DNA of 7,396 nt from Sulfurimonadaceae bacterium (GCA_028685945.1 JAQUCZ010000045.1:1-7396), one strand, 5' to 3'; counted from the first letter of the stretch, positions 1 to 6,531 are shown. Notes: generated by a model not told the origin, from the sequence alone. Program-made: numbers and translations.

Positions 1-1
1 C

Positions 2-613
2 CCGCTTGTGGGGGCGATTTTGGGGCTTCTTTTATGGGGTGCAGGCGTTTTGCTCTCCCCTTTTCTTCCTCCGCTGCATCTGGGCGTTTTGCTCTTTGGC
101 ATGTGGGTGCTGCTCACGGGGGCGCTGCATCTTGACGGTTTTGCCGATACGCTCGACGGGTTGTTTGTCGCCAAAGAGCGCGCTTTGGAGGTGATGAAAG
201 ACCCGCACGTAGGCGCAATGGGGATGCTCTTTAGCGCTATGTTTTTATTTCTTAAAGCTTCGGCGCTCGCCCATGTAGAGGCTCTTTACCTGCTCCCTTT
301 GGTATTGATGCTTTCACGCTTTAACGCCTCGCTTGCGATCTACTTTTTCCCCTACGTCTCACAAAACGGGATGAGTACCTTGGCAAAAGAGGAGTTCACG
401 CGCACACAGCTTCTTTTTACCGCACTCTACGTTTTGGCTCTTGGCATGTGGCTCTCATGGGTTTTGGTGGTTGTTTCGCTGCTTGTTCTCTTGGCATGTG
501 CCTCTTTCTTTACGCGCCGTTACGGAGGATTTACGGGGGATATTTACGGATTTATGATCGAGACGACGGAACTTGTTTTACTGCATGCCATACTTTTTGG
601 AAGCACGTTTTGA
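2..613 (+). CDS. cobS: Cobalamin synthase CobS (adenosylcobinamide-GDP ribazoletransferase), 5' end outside window
   Basis: Integral membrane enzyme that joins adenosylcobinamide-GDP to alpha-ribazole (or its 5'-phosphate), giving adenosylcobalamin (5'-phosphate) and GMP, the last assembly stage of vitamin B12 synthesis. The frame is open from base 2 and reads PLVG from its first codon, matching the conserved FPLVG block near the N-terminus of the family, so roughly 35-45 residues are missing upstream. The GTG at base 8 is internal, not the start. Diagnostic family blocks are visible: TGALHLDGFADTLDGLF at about bases 117-170, the acidic MKDPHVGAMGM block that follows, and the C-terminal GGFTGDIYGFMIE segment. 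Between these lie several hydrophobic segments, as expected for a multi-span membrane protein. The stop codon overlaps the start of cobC. Three exact copies of the TTGGCATGTG repeat lie inside it. Identification is by family motifs and is secure. Confidence 0.93.
   Translation, partial: PLVGAILGLLLWGAGVLLSPFLPPLHLGVLLFGMWVLLTGALHLDGFADTLDGLFVAKERALEVMKDPHVGAMGMLFSAMFLFLKASALAHVEALYLLPLVLMLSRFNASLAIYFFPYVSQNGMSTLAKEEFTRTQLLFTALYVLALGMWLSWVLVVVSLLVLLACASFFTRRYGGFTGDIYGFMIETTELVLLHAILFGSTF
96..105 (+). repeat. 10-mer repeat TTGGCATGTG, copy 1
   Basis: First of seven exact copies in the window, preceded by T. In cobS it reads Phe-Gly-Met-Trp. The family is dispersed, is found on both strands, and does not follow any protein motif. 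It may be a DNA uptake or other genome-wide signal (see findings). Confidence 0.75.
441..450 (+). repeat. 10-mer repeat TTGGCATGTG, copy 2
   Basis: Exact copy in cobS, preceded by C, reading Leu-Gly-Met-Trp. The next copy begins only 40 bases later in a different codon frame. Confidence 0.75.
491..500 (+). repeat. 10-mer repeat TTGGCATGTG, copy 3
   Basis: Exact copy in cobS, preceded by C, reading Leu-Ala-Cys-Ala, a different frame from the two copies upstream in the same gene. Confidence 0.75.
599..603 (+). promoter_or_regulatory. Ribosome binding site that selects a TTG start for cobC
   Basis: GGAAG lies six bases before the TTG at 610, the normal distance for a Shine-Dalgarno site. The alternative GTG at 616 would be twelve bases away. 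No ATG precedes the RHG motif in a sensible position, so the TTG start is preferred. Confidence 0.55.
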
Positions 614-1185
614 GAGTGGTTTTGGTACGCCACGGCGAGGTGGAGGAGCGCTACCTTAAATGTTACAACGGGCACAACGACATCGCCCTTTCTAAAAAAG
701 GAAAAGAGGAGAGCCGTGCCTTGGCAGAAAAACTCAAAAACGAGAATTTCGATGCGATCTACTGCTCCGACCTGCGACGCACGCGCGAAACCCTCGAAGC
801 GTTTGCACATGCCAAGAACGTCGTCTATACCGAGGCACTTCGGGAAAAATCGTGGGGAAAACACGAGGGGCTTACCTTTGATGCCATCATCGCCCAAGGG
901 GAGCTTGTCTACGATGATTTTTTAGGTTGGATCGAGGGGCTTGACGGGGAACCTTATAAAGCGTATTTGCAAAGAATAGAGGATTTTTTTTTGGAGTTTC
1001 TCCCCGCGCAAAACCATGAAAATATCCTCATAATCACCCATGCTGGGGTGATCCGCTCCCTTGTCCATATCGTGCAAAAGATACCGCTCGAAGAGGCTTT
1101 TGGCATAGCTATCCCTTATAGTGCGGCTGTGGTATACTATCGCAAGGAGGGAGCATGTTTCGATTTTTCCTTTTACTCCTCGTAA
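610..1185 (+). CDS. cobC: Alpha-ribazole-5'-phosphate phosphatase, histidine phosphatase (phosphoglycerate mutase-like) family
   Basis: A 191-residue cytoplasmic phosphatase read from the TTG at 610, chosen because the ribosome site is well spaced and because the product then begins LRVVLVRHGE, normal for the family. The phospho-histidine motif RHG is at residues 7-9 (His8). The SDLRRT block with the conserved Arg57 is at 53-58, the acidic EKSWGKHEG block at 79-87, and the second catalytic histidine in ITHAG at 142-146 (His144). The family removes phosphate from alpha-ribazole-5'-phosphate (or adenosylcobalamin-5'-phosphate), next to the CobS step. The four-base TTGA overlap with cobS implies translational coupling and supports the cobalamin assignment over a generic phosphoglycerate mutase. 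The family is certain; the substrate is inferred from context. The 3' end overlaps the next gene by 31 bases in another frame. Confidence 0.88.
   Translation: MRVVLVRHGEVEERYLKCYNGHNDIALSKKGKEESRALAEKLKNENFDAIYCSDLRRTRETLEAFAHAKNVVYTEALREKSWGKHEGLTFDAIIAQGELVYDDFLGWIEGLDGEPYKAYLQRIEDFFLEFLPAQNHENILIITHAGVIRSLVHIVQKIPLEEAFGIAIPYSAAVVYYRKEGACFDFSFYSS
806..815 (-). repeat. 10-mer repeat TTGGCATGTG, copy 4
   Basis: Exact copy on the minus strand inside cobC, preceded by C on its own strand. The plus strand CACATGCCAA encodes the Ala-His-Ala-Lys segment at residues 66-69. Confidence 0.75.
1144..1150 (+). promoter_or_regulatory. Strong ribosome binding site inside the cobC 3' end
   Basis: AAGGAGG, a near-perfect anti-16S match, lies four bases before the ATG at 1155 and within the last codons of cobC. 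It fixes the start of the alpha/beta hydrolase gene and shows that the 31-base overlap is real. Confidence 0.75.
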
Positions 1186-1967
1186 CCCTCGCGTTAGGTG
1201 CAAACGAAAGGGAACAAACGATTTGCGGTTTTATCAAAGAGCCTTTGGTGTTTTGGTTTTGGAGTTCCAAAGCACCAAACCCCGACCCGCAGCGCGTTGC
1301 AAATATCCCTTTTCTCTCGCACAACATCTTTCTCACCTCCGATAACAAACATCTCCACGGCTACATCTACTACGCCAACGACGGGGAACAAATTATGCCG
1401 CCCAAAGGTTCTCTTCTTATCTTTATGGGCAATGCGATGAGTGCCGATGCGATCGTAGGCTTTTTTAAAAACTACACCCTCAAAGGGTACGACGTCTACA
1501 TTTACGACTACCGCGGCTACGGCAACTCCGAGGGGAAACGCCGCTTACATGCCATACTCGAAGACGCCAAAGAGATCGCCGCTTCGCTTGCAACACTCTA
1601 TGAGCGCAAACTGATTTTAGGGATCTCGCTGGGGGGATTTGTAGCGGTAAACGTCGCCGCTTCGGGGGTAGCGTACGATAAAGTGGCACTCGATTCGGCT
1701 CCGAGTTTTCTCTCCCCCTACGGCTGCCCCGCTTCCATCGACCCTATCGAGGTTCTTCCGCAGAATGCCTCAAAATTTCTGGCGATGACGGGAGGACGCG
1801 ACGAGGTTTTGGGTGCAAATATCCTCGCTCCTTTGCAGTATCTGGTTAAAGAACGGGGCGGCGCAACCTACCACGGGTGCAGTTTTGCCCACGCTTTTGC
1901 AGATAGAGACATAGCAACCCACATGAAACGTTTGCAGGCGTTGGAGGATTTTCTAACCGCGCCCTAA
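1155..1967 (+). CDS. Alpha/beta hydrolase, putative exported serine hydrolase (BEM46/ABHD13-like)
   Basis: A 270-residue protein starting at an ATG with an excellent ribosome site. Residues 1-16 (MFRFFLLLLVTLALGA) look like a signal peptide or membrane anchor. The fold shows in order: an oxyanion-type strand LLIFMGNAMS at 87-96, the DYRGYGNSEG turn at 118-127, the nucleophile elbow GISLGG at 156-161 with Ser158 as nucleophile, a candidate acid Asp216 in TGGRDE, and a candidate catalytic histidine His246 (or His240) near the end. The length and the GYGNSEG block resemble BEM46/ABHD13-type serine hydrolases. The substrate cannot be told from the sequence. It is the distal gene of the cobS-cobC transcript, but no known cobalamin step needs an exported hydrolase, so a role in B12 metabolism would be speculation. 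It carries no copy of the 10-mer repeat. No clear terminator follows. Confidence 0.85.
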   Translation: MFRFFLLLLVTLALGANEREQTICGFIKEPLVFWFWSSKAPNPDPQRVANIPFLSHNIFLTSDNKHLHGYIYYANDGEQIMPPKGSLLIFMGNAMSADAIVGFFKNYTLKGYDVYIYDYRGYGNSEGKRRLHAILEDAKEIAASLATLYERKLILGISLGGFVAVNVAASGVAYDKVALDSAPSFLSPYGCPASIDPIEVLPQNASKFLAMTGGRDEVLGANILAPLQYLVKERGGATYHGCSFAHAFADRDIATHMKRLQALEDFLTAP

Positions 1968-2014
1968 AATCGTAAAAATCTCTCAAAAAAAACACCATTC
2001 CTACACTTTTAAGG

Positions 2015-2020
2015 TAGAAT
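2015..2020 (+). promoter_or_regulatory. Candidate -10 box (TAGAAT) for the chemoreceptor gene
   Basis: TAGAAT lies in the 88-base gap after the hydrolase gene and would start transcription near 2027, leaving a leader of about 29 bases. No good -35 is seen; an A- and T-rich run lies upstream, as is usual for housekeeping promoters in Campylobacterota. No sigma-28 type box was found, although many chemotaxis genes use one. Confidence 0.4.
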
Positions 2021-2043
2021 ATACGCAGATAAATCACGTAATC

Positions 2044-2048
2044 GGAAG
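2044..2048 (+). promoter_or_regulatory. Ribosome binding site of the chemoreceptor gene
   Basis: GGAAG seven bases before the ATG at 2056, supporting that start. It is the same core as the site in front of cobC. Confidence 0.55.
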
Positions 2049-2055
2049 TTGCACA

Positions 2056-3645
2056 ATGCTAAAAACAGTCAAGTCAAAAGTTATCGCTGCCATCATCTTT
2101 ATCAGTATCTCCTCCCTCGTGGGTATGACGCTCTACCTCTCCTCGACTCTTAAATCGCTCTCAAACGACACCACGAGGCAATCGCTCGAGATGCTGAGCG
2201 AATCGATTTTTCAGACTATGACTACGAGTATGATGCTCGGCGATCCCGAAGCGATCACTTTTGCATACAACCAAGCAAAAGCAATCGAGGGGATCGCAAA
2301 TCTGCAAATCGCCAAATCGCAAGCAGTGATCGAGGTTTTTCAACCCCAAGAGAAGTTTAGCAGCGACGCGCTCGTACGCGAAGTGCTTGCAAACAAATCC
2401 ACCAAAGTGATCGAATCGACCGAAGGCGGTTCCCACACCATACGGATGATTAAACCCGTCGTTGCCGAAGAGCGCTGCGTGGCATGCCACTACAACGTTA
2501 GCGCGGGGGATATTCTCGGAGCGGTCGATCTGACTATGTCGCTCGATACCCTCGATGCAAAAATCACAAAAACCCAGTTCGCTCTAGGAACCACCCTTCT
2601 TATAGGTTCTATTCTCTTTACCGTCGTTGCCGCACTCTTTTTAAACATCCAAATTTTCGCGCCGCTTCTTACACTTAAACACCGCGTCGCCGACCTTGTC
2701 AGCGGAGAAAAAGACCTTACGCAACGCCTTAACGACGCCAACGAAAACGAATTCGGCGCAACCGCCAAAGAGGTAAACCGCTTTATCCACATGATCCAAA
2801 ATACCGTCAACGATATAAAAGAACTAGGGGAAAAGAACTCCCATATCGCCGTAGAGATCGAACGCTCAAGCCACGTGATCCGCAAAGGAACCGAGCAAGA
2901 AAAAGAGATTGTAACCGCTACAACTGAAAAAAGCGGATCGATCTTGACCCTCCTAGAGCAAAGCGTCGCTACAAGCAACCAAACTAAAGAGCAAGCCGAC
3001 CATGCCAACAAAGAGCTCTCCAACGCGCGCCAAACCCTTGCACGCCTCTCTAACGAGGTGCAAACGTTCGTCGAAACCGAGAATGAACTCGCCAACCGTC
3101 TCCAAGGGCTCAAACACGATGCCGATCAAGTGCGCCACGTGCTTGAGATCATCAAAGATATCGCCGATCAAACCAACCTTTTGGCACTTAACGCCGCTAT
3201 CGAAGCTGCACGCGCAGGGGAACACGGGCGCGGTTTTGCCGTCGTCGCCGACGAGGTGAGAAAACTCGCGGAACGTACCCAAAAAAGTCTCACCGAGATC
3301 GACATCAGCGTAAGCACCATCGTGCAATCGATCAACGACGTCAGCGACAAAATGGGTGAGAATGCAAGCAATATTGAAAACCTCACCAGCATCTCCAACG
3401 ACGTAGAGGAAAAGATCATCACCACCTCCGATGCCATCTCCTCGACCAACATCATCGCCAACCAATCGCTTGAGGACAACCTCAAAATGTCCAAACAGCT
3501 CCAAGAGATCATCAAAGATATCAAAACGATCGAGAACCTCTCAAGAGAGAACGGAGAGAGCGTACAAAGCATCGAAAACGACCTGCAAAAGCTCGTCAAC
3601 ATAGCCTCGTCGCTTAAAACGACTATCGAACAGTTTAAGAGTTAA
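2056..3645 (+). CDS. Methyl-accepting chemotaxis protein with periplasmic haem c-type (CxxCH) sensor domain
   Basis: A 529-residue chemoreceptor. TM1 is about residues 8-29, a periplasmic domain of about 145 residues follows, TM2 is about 176-198, a HAMP linker runs to about 250, and the rest is a long coiled-coil signalling domain. The hairpin tip that contacts CheA/CheW is unmistakable at about 364-408 (IADQTNLLALNAAIEAARAG, then HGRGFAVVADEVRKLAERTQ). The sensor domain holds CVACH at 141-145 followed by a GDILGAVDL segment just before TM2, the layout of DUF3365/Tll0287-like haem sensor domains. CxxCH is the covalent attachment site of haem c, and haem c chemoreceptors are known (Desulfovibrio DcrA, Geobacter periplasmic PAS sensors). 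Sensing of redox state, O2, NO or CO is therefore inferred. The C-terminus ends EQFKS and lacks the NWETF-type pentapeptide for CheR docking. The gene stands alone; the next gene converges on it. Confidence 0.93.
   Translation: MLKTVKSKVIAAIIFISISSLVGMTLYLSSTLKSLSNDTTRQSLEMLSESIFQTMTTSMMLGDPEAITFAYNQAKAIEGIANLQIAKSQAVIEVFQPQEKFSSDALVREVLANKSTKVIESTEGGSHTIRMIKPVVAEERCVACHYNVSAGDILGAVDLTMSLDTLDAKITKTQFALGTTLLIGSILFTVVAALFLNIQIFAPLLTLKHRVADLVSGEKDLTQRLNDANENEFGATAKEVNRFIHMIQNTVNDIKELGEKNSHIAVEIERSSHVIRKGTEQEKEIVTATTEKSGSILTLLEQSVATSNQTKEQADHANKELSNARQTLARLSNEVQTFVETENELANRLQGLKHDADQVRHVLEIIKDIADQTNLLALNAAIEAARAGEHGRGFAVVADEVRKLAERTQKSLTEIDISVSTIVQSINDVSDKMGENASNIENLTSISNDVEEKIITTSDAISSTNIIANQSLEDNLKMSKQLQEIIKDIKTIENLSRENGESVQSIENDLQKLVNIASSLKTTIEQFKS
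2476..2490 (+). other. CxxCH haem c attachment motif of the chemoreceptor
   Basis: Codons for Cys-Val-Ala-Cys-His (residues 141-145), located on the periplasmic side where the cytochrome c maturation system works. This placement makes covalent haem attachment plausible rather than a chance motif. Confidence 0.75.
3145..3522 (+). repeat. 18-base direct repeat within the chemoreceptor signalling domain
   Basis: GAGATCATCAAAGATATC occurs at 3145-3162 and again at 3505-3522, exactly 360 bases apart and in the same frame. It encodes EIIKDI at residues 364-369 and 484-489, on opposite arms of the coiled-coil hairpin. Recombination between the copies would delete exactly 120 residues in frame, including the signalling tip. 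Confidence 0.7.
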
Positions 3646-3660
3646 TTCCCTCTCTTAAAC
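3633..3660. terminator. Inverted repeat at the chemoreceptor stop codon, possible weak bidirectional terminator
   Basis: GTTTAAGAG at 3633-3641 pairs perfectly with CTCTTAAAC at 3652-3660, giving a nine-base-pair stem with a ten-base loop that holds the TAA stop. It sits between two convergent genes, where a terminator is expected. However, the stem is AT-rich and no T-run follows on either strand, so it is not a standard intrinsic terminator. Confidence 0.35.
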
Positions 3661-3662
3661 CT

Positions 3663-3677
3663 CTTGGCACATGCAAG
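3663..3677. repeat. Degenerate palindromic relative of the 10-mer repeat between convergent genes
   Basis: CTTGGCACATGCAAG sits in the 41-base gap between the chemoreceptor and helicase genes. On the minus strand it reads CTTG-CATGTG, the repeat with one G lost, followed by GCCAAG, so it resembles two overlapping head-to-head copies. The outer CTTG/CAAG bases can pair. Confidence 0.4.
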
Positions 3678-3686
3678 GGGAAGAAA

Positions 3687-6479
3687 CTAATGCTTCACAA
3701 ACCTCCTGCCGTTTTTCCCCGTATAGTGTTTTTTAAAACAGCTTTGGCAGATGGTGTATTTGGAATTAAGCGGCAGGGGTGCATCGCAGATGCGGCAGCG
3801 GGGCACGAAATGGCTTTGTTGCAGGGAGTTTTCAATATATTTGTTGAGAATTCCGCGGTACTGCCTTGCGCGTTCTACGTCCAAAAAATACTCTTTAAAA
3901 CGATAACTCAGCCACAAATACAGCGATATCTCTTTGACCATATCCTCCGCGCGCAAAAGCTCGTCGGATGTTTGGGCAAACTCCCCCATCAGGTGCGGCG
4001 GCGTATATGCGACGGGCATTTTTTTCTCAAGCGTCATCACGTAGTTCTCGTACGCTCCCAAGATATAGGGAGATTTCATCGTAAGCGGCGCACATGCCAA
4101 GTGGTATTTCATGGCGATATCAAGGTCGTAATTATCCAAAATAAGCGACGCTTCCATCATATCGTCGAGATTGGTCGCGCGAAACGGCCCGCTAAACTCC
4201 ATATTCTCGACAAAAAACTTCAATATAACATTCAACGAGTTTTCCTCTAAAATACCGCTGACAAGCTTGATATGTTCAAGGTTCGCCATCACTTTAAAAG
4301 GTACGCCGATCATCCGATCGGGCTTTTCGTAGATTTTTTTGATCCTATCGAGCACCTCCGCCGAGAGAGCGCCCACGAACCCCTCTTCGTTGAGCCCAAA
4401 ACGCCCCGCACGCCCCGAAATCTGGTGCACTTCGGAGGGGAAGAGGTTGCGTTCGGTGATCCCGTCGAACTTATCCGCTTTGGAGAACAAGATCGTCTTG
4501 ATCGGCAGGTTCATCCCCATGGCGATCGCATCGGTCGCGACTAGTATCTGGGTCTCTTTGGCGCGGAAACGGCGTGCCTCTTCGCGGCGCACCTCGGGGG
4601 AGAGGTTGCCGTACACCACGCTCACGTCGAAAAAGCGCGCGAAGTTTTGTTTGAGTTTAAGCACCTCTTTACGGCTAAAAGCGATAATCGCCGTTCCCGG
4701 CTCCACATCCTTGGCATGTGTGTAACTCTCCAAAAGGGTAAGGGGGTTTTTGCGCTCAAACTCCACGATCTCAAGCTCTTCGCCCAGATACTCCGCAAGT
4801 GCTACGATCGCCTCTTTTGCGTTGGAAGAACCCGTCATAATGATCTCTTTTGCAGGCGCGCCTATAATGGCGTTTGCCCATGCCCAACCGCGGTCGCGGT
4901 CATCGATCATCTGCACTTCGTCTATAACGCACACGTCCACGTCCACGTCGAAATTGAGCATCTCGATGGTGGAGCTGATATGGGTCGCTTCCTCATCGAG
5001 AAGCTGTTCCTCCCCCGTTATCAAAGAGGCGGCAATGCCGTTTTCGCGGAGCGTCTCGTACCCCTCTAGCGCCAAAAGACGCAGGGGGGCTAGGTAATAA
5101 CCCGTATCGGCGTTTTGGAGTTTTTGCATCGCTTGGTAGGTCTTGCCGCTGTTGGTGGGACCGATGTGCAAAATCAGTTTACGGCGCAGGTTGCGCGCAA
5201 GGGGAAAGAGGTTTTTAAAATCGCGAATGGTGCGTGCCAAAAGCGCTTCGCGCTGTTTTTTAATAAGCTGTTCATGCACCGTATGGATAAAAGTTTTAAG
5301 CACTTTGCGCGAAAGTTTTGAGGAGATATGAAGATTCTCGGGCAACATGCCAAGCAAAATATCGTACACCTTGCTATAAAGCTCTTCGTCTTTAAAATGC
5401 AACAGCGTCGCATACTCGCCGCACTGGCTCACCAATGCGTCAAGATCGGTTAAAAAGGTGTCGGTATGCTCCTCTTTTGCCGCATAAATGACGTCGGTAA
5501 AATCAAGCTCCTCCCCCTTCCAGATATCTTCCAAAAGGGAGTTAAGTTCGACGTGAAGCTCTAAAATATAATCGAGCTCTTTGTTAGAATGGGGGAGTTT
5601 CAAACGGTCGTCGATGCTAAGCAAAACCTCCTCTTCGTGCATCTCAAACCCTCGGATATCAAGCTCTTTGGCGATAATGCGCTCAAGGCATGTGCTCTTT
5701 AAAAGGGGGTATTTGAGTTTTGTTTTGGGGGGCGAAGCGCGTAGCGCATGGGTGATATCTTTATGTTCCAAATAGGGATGGGGGTCTTTGAGCGCGGCGA
5801 TAAAGGCGTCGATCTCCTTTTGTTTGCGCGCAATCTCGATGGCTATGTCGTCCTCCACGATCCCTTTGAGCTGATCAAGCGGGGTGATCTGCAAAAAGTC
5901 GTACTCGTAGGCTTTTGTGGTGAGGGTGAGTATCTTGTGAAACGATTCGCCGTAGAGGGTGTAGCGAAACGAAGCGTTAAACTCGAACCGATCGTCAAGG
6001 TCGAACGAACCGCTAAGGAGGCGCTCTATCTCTTTTTTCTTTAGATCGAAACGGATATGTGCAAGTTTGGACTCCACCTTCTCGATAGTAATCTTTTTGG
6101 AGCGCACGTCGGCAAACGCTTCGTGAAGCAGTACGCTCTCTTGGTGGGTTGCGCCGAGTTCGTCGATCATCTCTTGGATTTTATGCTCTTTGTCGACGTT
6201 AATCTCTTTAGGCGCGCCCGACTTATAAAAAGCGCCGTCGTTTTGAAAAAATCGGTAAATATCTTGACGAAGTGCCACGTCTCCGTCGGACCACAACTGC
6301 CGCAAGGTGCGCACCAAAGACTTTTTCCCGTGATCGACGTCGTAAACGCCTAGGGCATGTACAAGCTCGCTGAGCTTTTGGGAGCTTACGCGCTCCACGC
6401 CCACGTCAAACGGGTCGCCGTCAAAGAAATCTCTGATTTTTTGATTGATTTTCGTTAGTTTTTTATTTTTCTTTCCCAT
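3687..6479 (-). CDS. SUV3-like superfamily 2 DExH-type helicase with C-terminal zinc finger
   Basis: A 930-residue ATP-dependent helicase. The Walker A is GPTNSGKT at residues 440-447, the wording typical of the SUV3 RNA helicases of the mitochondrial degradosome. Motif II is DEVQ at 520-523 with M524, again SUV3-like (DEIQM). Motif VI is QISGRAGRF at 686-694, and the region before it (TQILVATDAIAMGMNLPI) holds motif V. The last 36 residues have a CxxC...CxxC pattern (Cys895, Cys898, Cys911, Cys914), a probable zinc ribbon, followed by a basic tail. Residues 1-439 form a large N-terminal region, predicted helical, that I cannot assign. An RNA unwinding role is likely from the family but the substrate is unknown. 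The start is firm: an in-frame TAG lies two codons upstream and the next Met is about 100 residues later. No Shine-Dalgarno is seen. It carries two exact copies of the 10-mer repeat. Confidence 0.9.
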   Translation of the reverse strand: MGKKNKKLTKINQKIRDFFDGDPFDVGVERVSSQKLSELVHALGVYDVDHGKKSLVRTLRQLWSDGDVALRQDIYRFFQNDGAFYKSGAPKEINVDKEHKIQEMIDELGATHQESVLLHEAFADVRSKKITIEKVESKLAHIRFDLKKKEIERLLSGSFDLDDRFEFNASFRYTLYGESFHKILTLTTKAYEYDFLQITPLDQLKGIVEDDIAIEIARKQKEIDAFIAALKDPHPYLEHKDITHALRASPPKTKLKYPLLKSTCLERIIAKELDIRGFEMHEEEVLLSIDDRLKLPHSNKELDYILELHVELNSLLEDIWKGEELDFTDVIYAAKEEHTDTFLTDLDALVSQCGEYATLLHFKDEELYSKVYDILLGMLPENLHISSKLSRKVLKTFIHTVHEQLIKKQREALLARTIRDFKNLFPLARNLRRKLILHIGPTNSGKTYQAMQKLQNADTGYYLAPLRLLALEGYETLRENGIAASLITGEEQLLDEEATHISSTIEMLNFDVDVDVCVIDEVQMIDDRDRGWAWANAIIGAPAKEIIMTGSSNAKEAIVALAEYLGEELEIVEFERKNPLTLLESYTHAKDVEPGTAIIAFSRKEVLKLKQNFARFFDVSVVYGNLSPEVRREEARRFRAKETQILVATDAIAMGMNLPIKTILFSKADKFDGITERNLFPSEVHQISGRAGRFGLNEEGFVGALSAEVLDRIKKIYEKPDRMIGVPFKVMANLEHIKLVSGILEENSLNVILKFFVENMEFSGPFRATNLDDMMEASLILDNYDLDIAMKYHLACAPLTMKSPYILGAYENYVMTLEKKMPVAYTPPHLMGEFAQTSDELLRAEDMVKEISLYLWLSYRFKEYFLDVERARQYRGILNKYIENSLQQSHFVPRCRICDAPLPLNSKYTICQSCFKKHYTGKNGRRFVKH
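4091..4100 (-). repeat. 10-mer repeat TTGGCATGTG, copy 5
   Basis: Exact copy on the minus strand, sense to the helicase gene, preceded by C and reading Leu-Ala-Cys-Ala. Confidence 0.75.
4711..4720 (+). repeat. 10-mer repeat TTGGCATGTG, copy 6
   Basis: Exact copy on the plus strand, antisense to the helicase gene, preceded by C. The helicase codons there read Thr-His-Ala-Lys. Confidence 0.75.
4932..4949. repeat. Three tandem copies of a hexamer in the helicase gene
   Basis: CACGTC is repeated three times without interruption. On the coding (minus) strand it reads GACGTG three times and gives Asp-Val-Asp-Val-Asp-Val just before the Walker B strand that leads to the DEVQ motif. Copy-number change would add or remove two residues in frame. 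Confidence 0.7.
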
Positions 6480-6485
6480 GCGCTA

Positions 6486-6491
6486 ATTGTA
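6486..6491 (-). promoter_or_regulatory. Candidate -10 box (TACAAT) of the helicase gene, predicting a leaderless transcript
   Basis: On the minus strand TACAAT ends six bases before the ATG. With normal -10 spacing, transcription would begin at base 6479, the A of the start codon itself. This agrees with the absence of any purine-rich ribosome site in front of the gene. No convincing -35 is present. An alternative is an upstream promoter in the A/T-rich stretch at about 6515-6540. Confidence 0.35.
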
Positions 6492-6531
6492 GCCAAAAGG
6501 TTGTAAGAGAAATGCTTTATTTTCTTTTTTT

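Noticed and set aside
448..609. An upstream start at 448 for the cobC frame
   Set aside because: It would add 54 residues overlapping cobS before the RHG motif, unlike any histidine phosphatase; the TTG at 610 has a ribosome site.
2001..2017. CTAC/GTAG mini-hairpin after the hydrolase gene
   Set aside because: Only four base pairs, no T-run, and it overlaps the likely promoter of the next gene.
2479..2490. Perfect 12-base palindrome GTGGCATGCCAC
   Set aside because: It falls on the codons of the haem motif Val-Ala-Cys-His, so protein constraint explains most of it; it shares only the TGGCATG core with the repeat.
2490..3504. Long open frames on the minus strand opposite the chemoreceptor gene (about 207 and 183 codons)
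   Set aside because: They mirror the codon pattern of the strongly identified receptor, show no protein family motif and lack ribosome sites.
4523..4530. GCGATCGC, the octamer known as HIP1 in cyanobacteria
   Set aside because: A single occurrence was seen, so it gives no sign of iteration here.
3690..5097. Several open frames of 85-186 codons on the plus strand opposite the helicase
   Set aside because: All lie inside the motif-verified helicase gene, overlap each other and encode low-complexity, motif-free sequence.
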